Positions 62,413 to 64,000 of a stretch of 64,000 nt of DNA are shown one piece after another; the first letter of the stretch is position 1; every line of letters begins with the position of its first letter. This stretch comes from VRUE01 sp963824705 (GTDB lineage Bacteria > Actinomycetota > Thermoleophilia > Solirubrobacterales > 70-9): NCBI GenBank assembly GCA_963824705.1, contig CAWGQE010000003.1, positions 1,178,001 to 1,242,000 on the forward strand. The letters are read 5' to 3'. The translations under genes were made by a program, and so were the position numbers. The notes below the pieces were generated by a model that worked only from the letters and a program-made list of their open reading frames with translations, had not been told where the DNA came from and searched no databases.

Positions 62413-63585
62413 ATGGTCGCATCAGCACGAGCCTTTGCCGGGGTAAGGGTGGGGAGTGAAGGTCAGTGGAAGGCCGAGCAGTTTCGGGAAGCGGCCCGCC
62501 CTGGGATCGATGCAGAGCACATCATTCCCAACGCGGCCCAACGGCTCCAGCAGGTTGTGGGACGATTGTCGACGGTGGGCAATCAGCGAATCAATGCGGA
62601 GAAGATCGCTGCACCCTTTCAGCTTCTGGCAGCAGTCATGGTGTTCATCGTCCTGCTGGACGGCTCTTTCCTTTCCGCCGCCGCGGTGCTTGAAGACCCG
62701 GGTTGGCTCGCGGCGGCGCTGACCGTTGCGGCAATCGTGTACCCACTCGTCTTCCTTGTTGGGGTGTTCGTGCTCCAAACCCGATATCGCGAGCAGCTCA
62801 TGGATGACAGTCACTGGCTAGAGCGCATCCGTGAGGACGCACTCGAGCTGGGGGAGGCGGTGACCGCGACCAATATCGATTTCACCCGGATCTCGCCCGC
62901 GACGCCTGCGCCTTCGCTGGCCGGCGAGCAGAAGTCGGAGCTGGAATCCCGGGAACGGGAGCTCGAGCAGACGCTGCGGCTTGTCGCGGTTAAGAACGTG
63001 GAGCTCCAAGACAGCGCGATCGTCGATGCCTCGAGGGAGCTGGCTCACGCGGCGCTCGCACGAGGGCAGTGGTTGGAGGCTGCCGGGCGCCTCCAGCCCT
63101 ATCTCGACGCCCACCCGGACGATTGGAGCGAGTGGTTCGCCCAGGCTGCGGCGTACGCGAACACCAGGGACGGCGACGCGACCGATATCGCCGCGCTGGA
63201 AGCCTGCGATCGCGCCCTGGAATCGATGCCTGCCGGCGTGGACAGGAGCTTGCAGGCTCGCCTTCGGTCATATCGCGGCGGCATGCTCAAGCGCCTGGGG
63301 CGATTGGAGGAGGCGAAGTTGGAGCTGGAGAGGGCGCGGGAGCTGGCGCTCGAGGGCAGCTATGAGGCTGACGACATCAACTACAACACAGCCGCGATCT
63401 ACGCACTCGAAGACGATCCTGAGAAGACCCTTGCGGCGCTGAGGGAGATCCAGGACAGCTCCTATCTGGATGCGGTGCGCGCCCATCGAAATGATTACTT
63501 CTCAAGCCTTGCTGGTTACGGCCCGTTCGAGGATCTGATCGGCGGGGCGCCGGTTCCGCAGGAGGGCGATTACGGCGTGGGTTGA
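62413..63585 (+). CDS. Membrane-anchored TPR protein
   Basis: 390 aa from the ATG at 62413; the exact start is uncertain. Two helices (FQLLAAVMVFIVLLDGSFLS, LTVAAIVYPLVFLVGVFVLQ) near residues 75-120, then a coiled stretch and TPR repeats (LARGQWLEAAGRLQPYLDAH, NTRDGDATDIAALEACDRAL, RLGRLEEAKLELERARELAL). The TPR part is probably cytoplasmic. It may be a scaffold for an unidentified partner; a similar TPR theme occurs at 54417. Confidence 0.7.
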   Translation: MVASARAFAGVRVGSEGQWKAEQFREAARPGIDAEHIIPNAAQRLQQVVGRLSTVGNQRINAEKIAAPFQLLAAVMVFIVLLDGSFLSAAAVLEDPGWLAAALTVAAIVYPLVFLVGVFVLQTRYREQLMDDSHWLERIREDALELGEAVTATNIDFTRISPATPAPSLAGEQKSELESRERELEQTLRLVAVKNVELQDSAIVDASRELAHAALARGQWLEAAGRLQPYLDAHPDDWSEWFAQAAAYANTRDGDATDIAALEACDRALESMPAGVDRSLQARLRSYRGGMLKRLGRLEEAKLELERARELALEGSYEADDINYNTAAIYALEDDPEKTLAALREIQDSSYLDAVRAHRNDYFSSLAGYGPFEDLIGGAPVPQEGDYGVG

Positions 63586-63735
63586 CCGCGCTGTGAGCCA
63601 GGCCAGGTTTGACGGACCCTGATCTACCGTCACGCTCCACGGCCCCGCCCCCACCGGCTCTTGAAGACCTTGGAGCGACCGCTCGAATCGTCGAAGCGGC
63701 CCCGTACATCCTGCTCTGCCGGGCGCTCATGGTCC

Positions 63736-64000
63736 TCATCGATCAGTTGGCAGGAGGCCGCGGATCAGCGACTCCCGAGCCTGATTGAGCATCTGCTCGA
63801 ACTCGGCGTCGGAGATGTCCATGTTGGCCGGCCCGAGGTGTGCCGCGATGACCCCGTCCCAGGCCGCCCACATGAACCGCGCCGTCGGCTCGGGATCGAC
63901 CGAGCGGATGACCCCTTCCTCGGCCGCCTCGCGCAGAAGTCCGGCCATGCGGGCGACTTCGGCGCTGATCCGCTCGGCGATCCGGGCGGTCGGGCCGGGA
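63736..64000 (-). CDS. TetR-family regulator, C-terminal part (5' end beyond the window)
   Basis: The frame is open to the right edge. Readable: MAGLLREAAEEGVIRSVDPE, then PTARFMWAAWDGVIAAHLGP and EFEQMLNQARESLIRGLLPT, the usual ligand-domain tail of TetR proteins. The DNA-binding part lies outside. Confidence 0.6.
   Translation of the reverse strand, partial: PGPTARIAERISAEVARMAGLLREAAEEGVIRSVDPEPTARFMWAAWDGVIAAHLGPANMDISDAEFEQMLNQARESLIRGLLPTDR

Noticed and set aside
1..64000. CRISPR array, rRNA genes, prophage structural genes, replication origin
   Set aside because: No regularly spaced short repeats, no rRNA-like segments, no capsid, terminase or integrase genes, and no DnaA-box cluster were seen on either strand.

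Overview
The window is high-GC DNA with the gene content of an actinobacterium, most likely of the class Thermoleophilia (Solirubrobacterales-like). The clues are a giant secreted RHS/NHL protein, DUF7144 and SCPSxSLCVAV-type secreted proteins, many LuxR/SARP-type ATPases with TPR tails, and several P450/TetR/methyltransferase genes. This placement is inferred from gene style, since no rRNA or housekeeping marker is present. Single-base frameshifts cluster in a few places (21.8-22.8 kb, 27.0-28.2 kb, 41.7-42.2 kb). Some may be assembly indels rather than biological lesions.

Layout. 1-8.4 kb: a huge extracellular protein (RHS entry module, three six-bladed NHL propellers, a C-terminal trypsin-like protease with a prodomain-like segment), a secreted partner, an orphan protease tail and a lipoprotein stump cut by an IS3 element (8.35-9.63 kb). 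9.65-13.5 kb: a membrane protein, a degenerate stretch with a tRNA-Gly 3'-half repeat, a divergent TetR/P450 pair and gene fragments. 13.5-18.4 kb: a LuxR-type ATPase with two upstream genes that share a 25-bp promoter-region repeat, then a TPR regulator broken by an internal inversion. 18.7-24 kb: a sigma-like factor and a TetR-glycosyltransferase-P450-methyltransferase run that looks like a small-molecule modification operon. 24.2-30.4 kb: a cyclase/SARP/NB-ARC ATPase followed by a BBE-type flavin oxidase and a flavin monooxygenase.

31-39.6 kb is an orderly block of membrane and lipid genes: DUF7144 protein, SHOCT protein, metallo-beta-lactamase fold hydrolase, holin-phosphodiesterase, SulP transporter, flippase-like protein, diacylglycerol kinase and PAP2 phosphatase. 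39.7-42.4 kb is a mobile-element remnant: a tRNA-Gly 3' half, an IS481 element with a 6-bp target duplication, a small paralogous gene, a small winged-helix gene, an SSB-like gene and a frameshifted XRE regulator. 42.5-48 kb is a seven-gene run with GT4 glycosyltransferase, ferric-reductase-like cytochrome, ApbE flavinyltransferase, two further membrane proteins and a two-component system. 48-50.2 kb has convergent ZIP and NRAMP metal transporters. 50.3-51.5 kb is a truncated ABC ATPase.

52.4-56 kb holds the best candidate for an undescribed system: a small EACC1-like protein and a 517-aa protein with an HExxH zincin motif in one operon, divergent from a TPR-rich protein 54 bp away. 56-64 kb is mosaic: a third tRNA-Gly 3' half, a phospholipase C operon, several gene fragments, a truncated DUF4242-cyclase gene, a methyltransferase, a membrane TPR protein and the end of a TetR gene. 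A second theme is a dispersed family of small degenerate integrative elements, marked by the tRNA-Gly 3' half, a GGGAAAATCAAACC-like motif and a MPSTT-start small gene.
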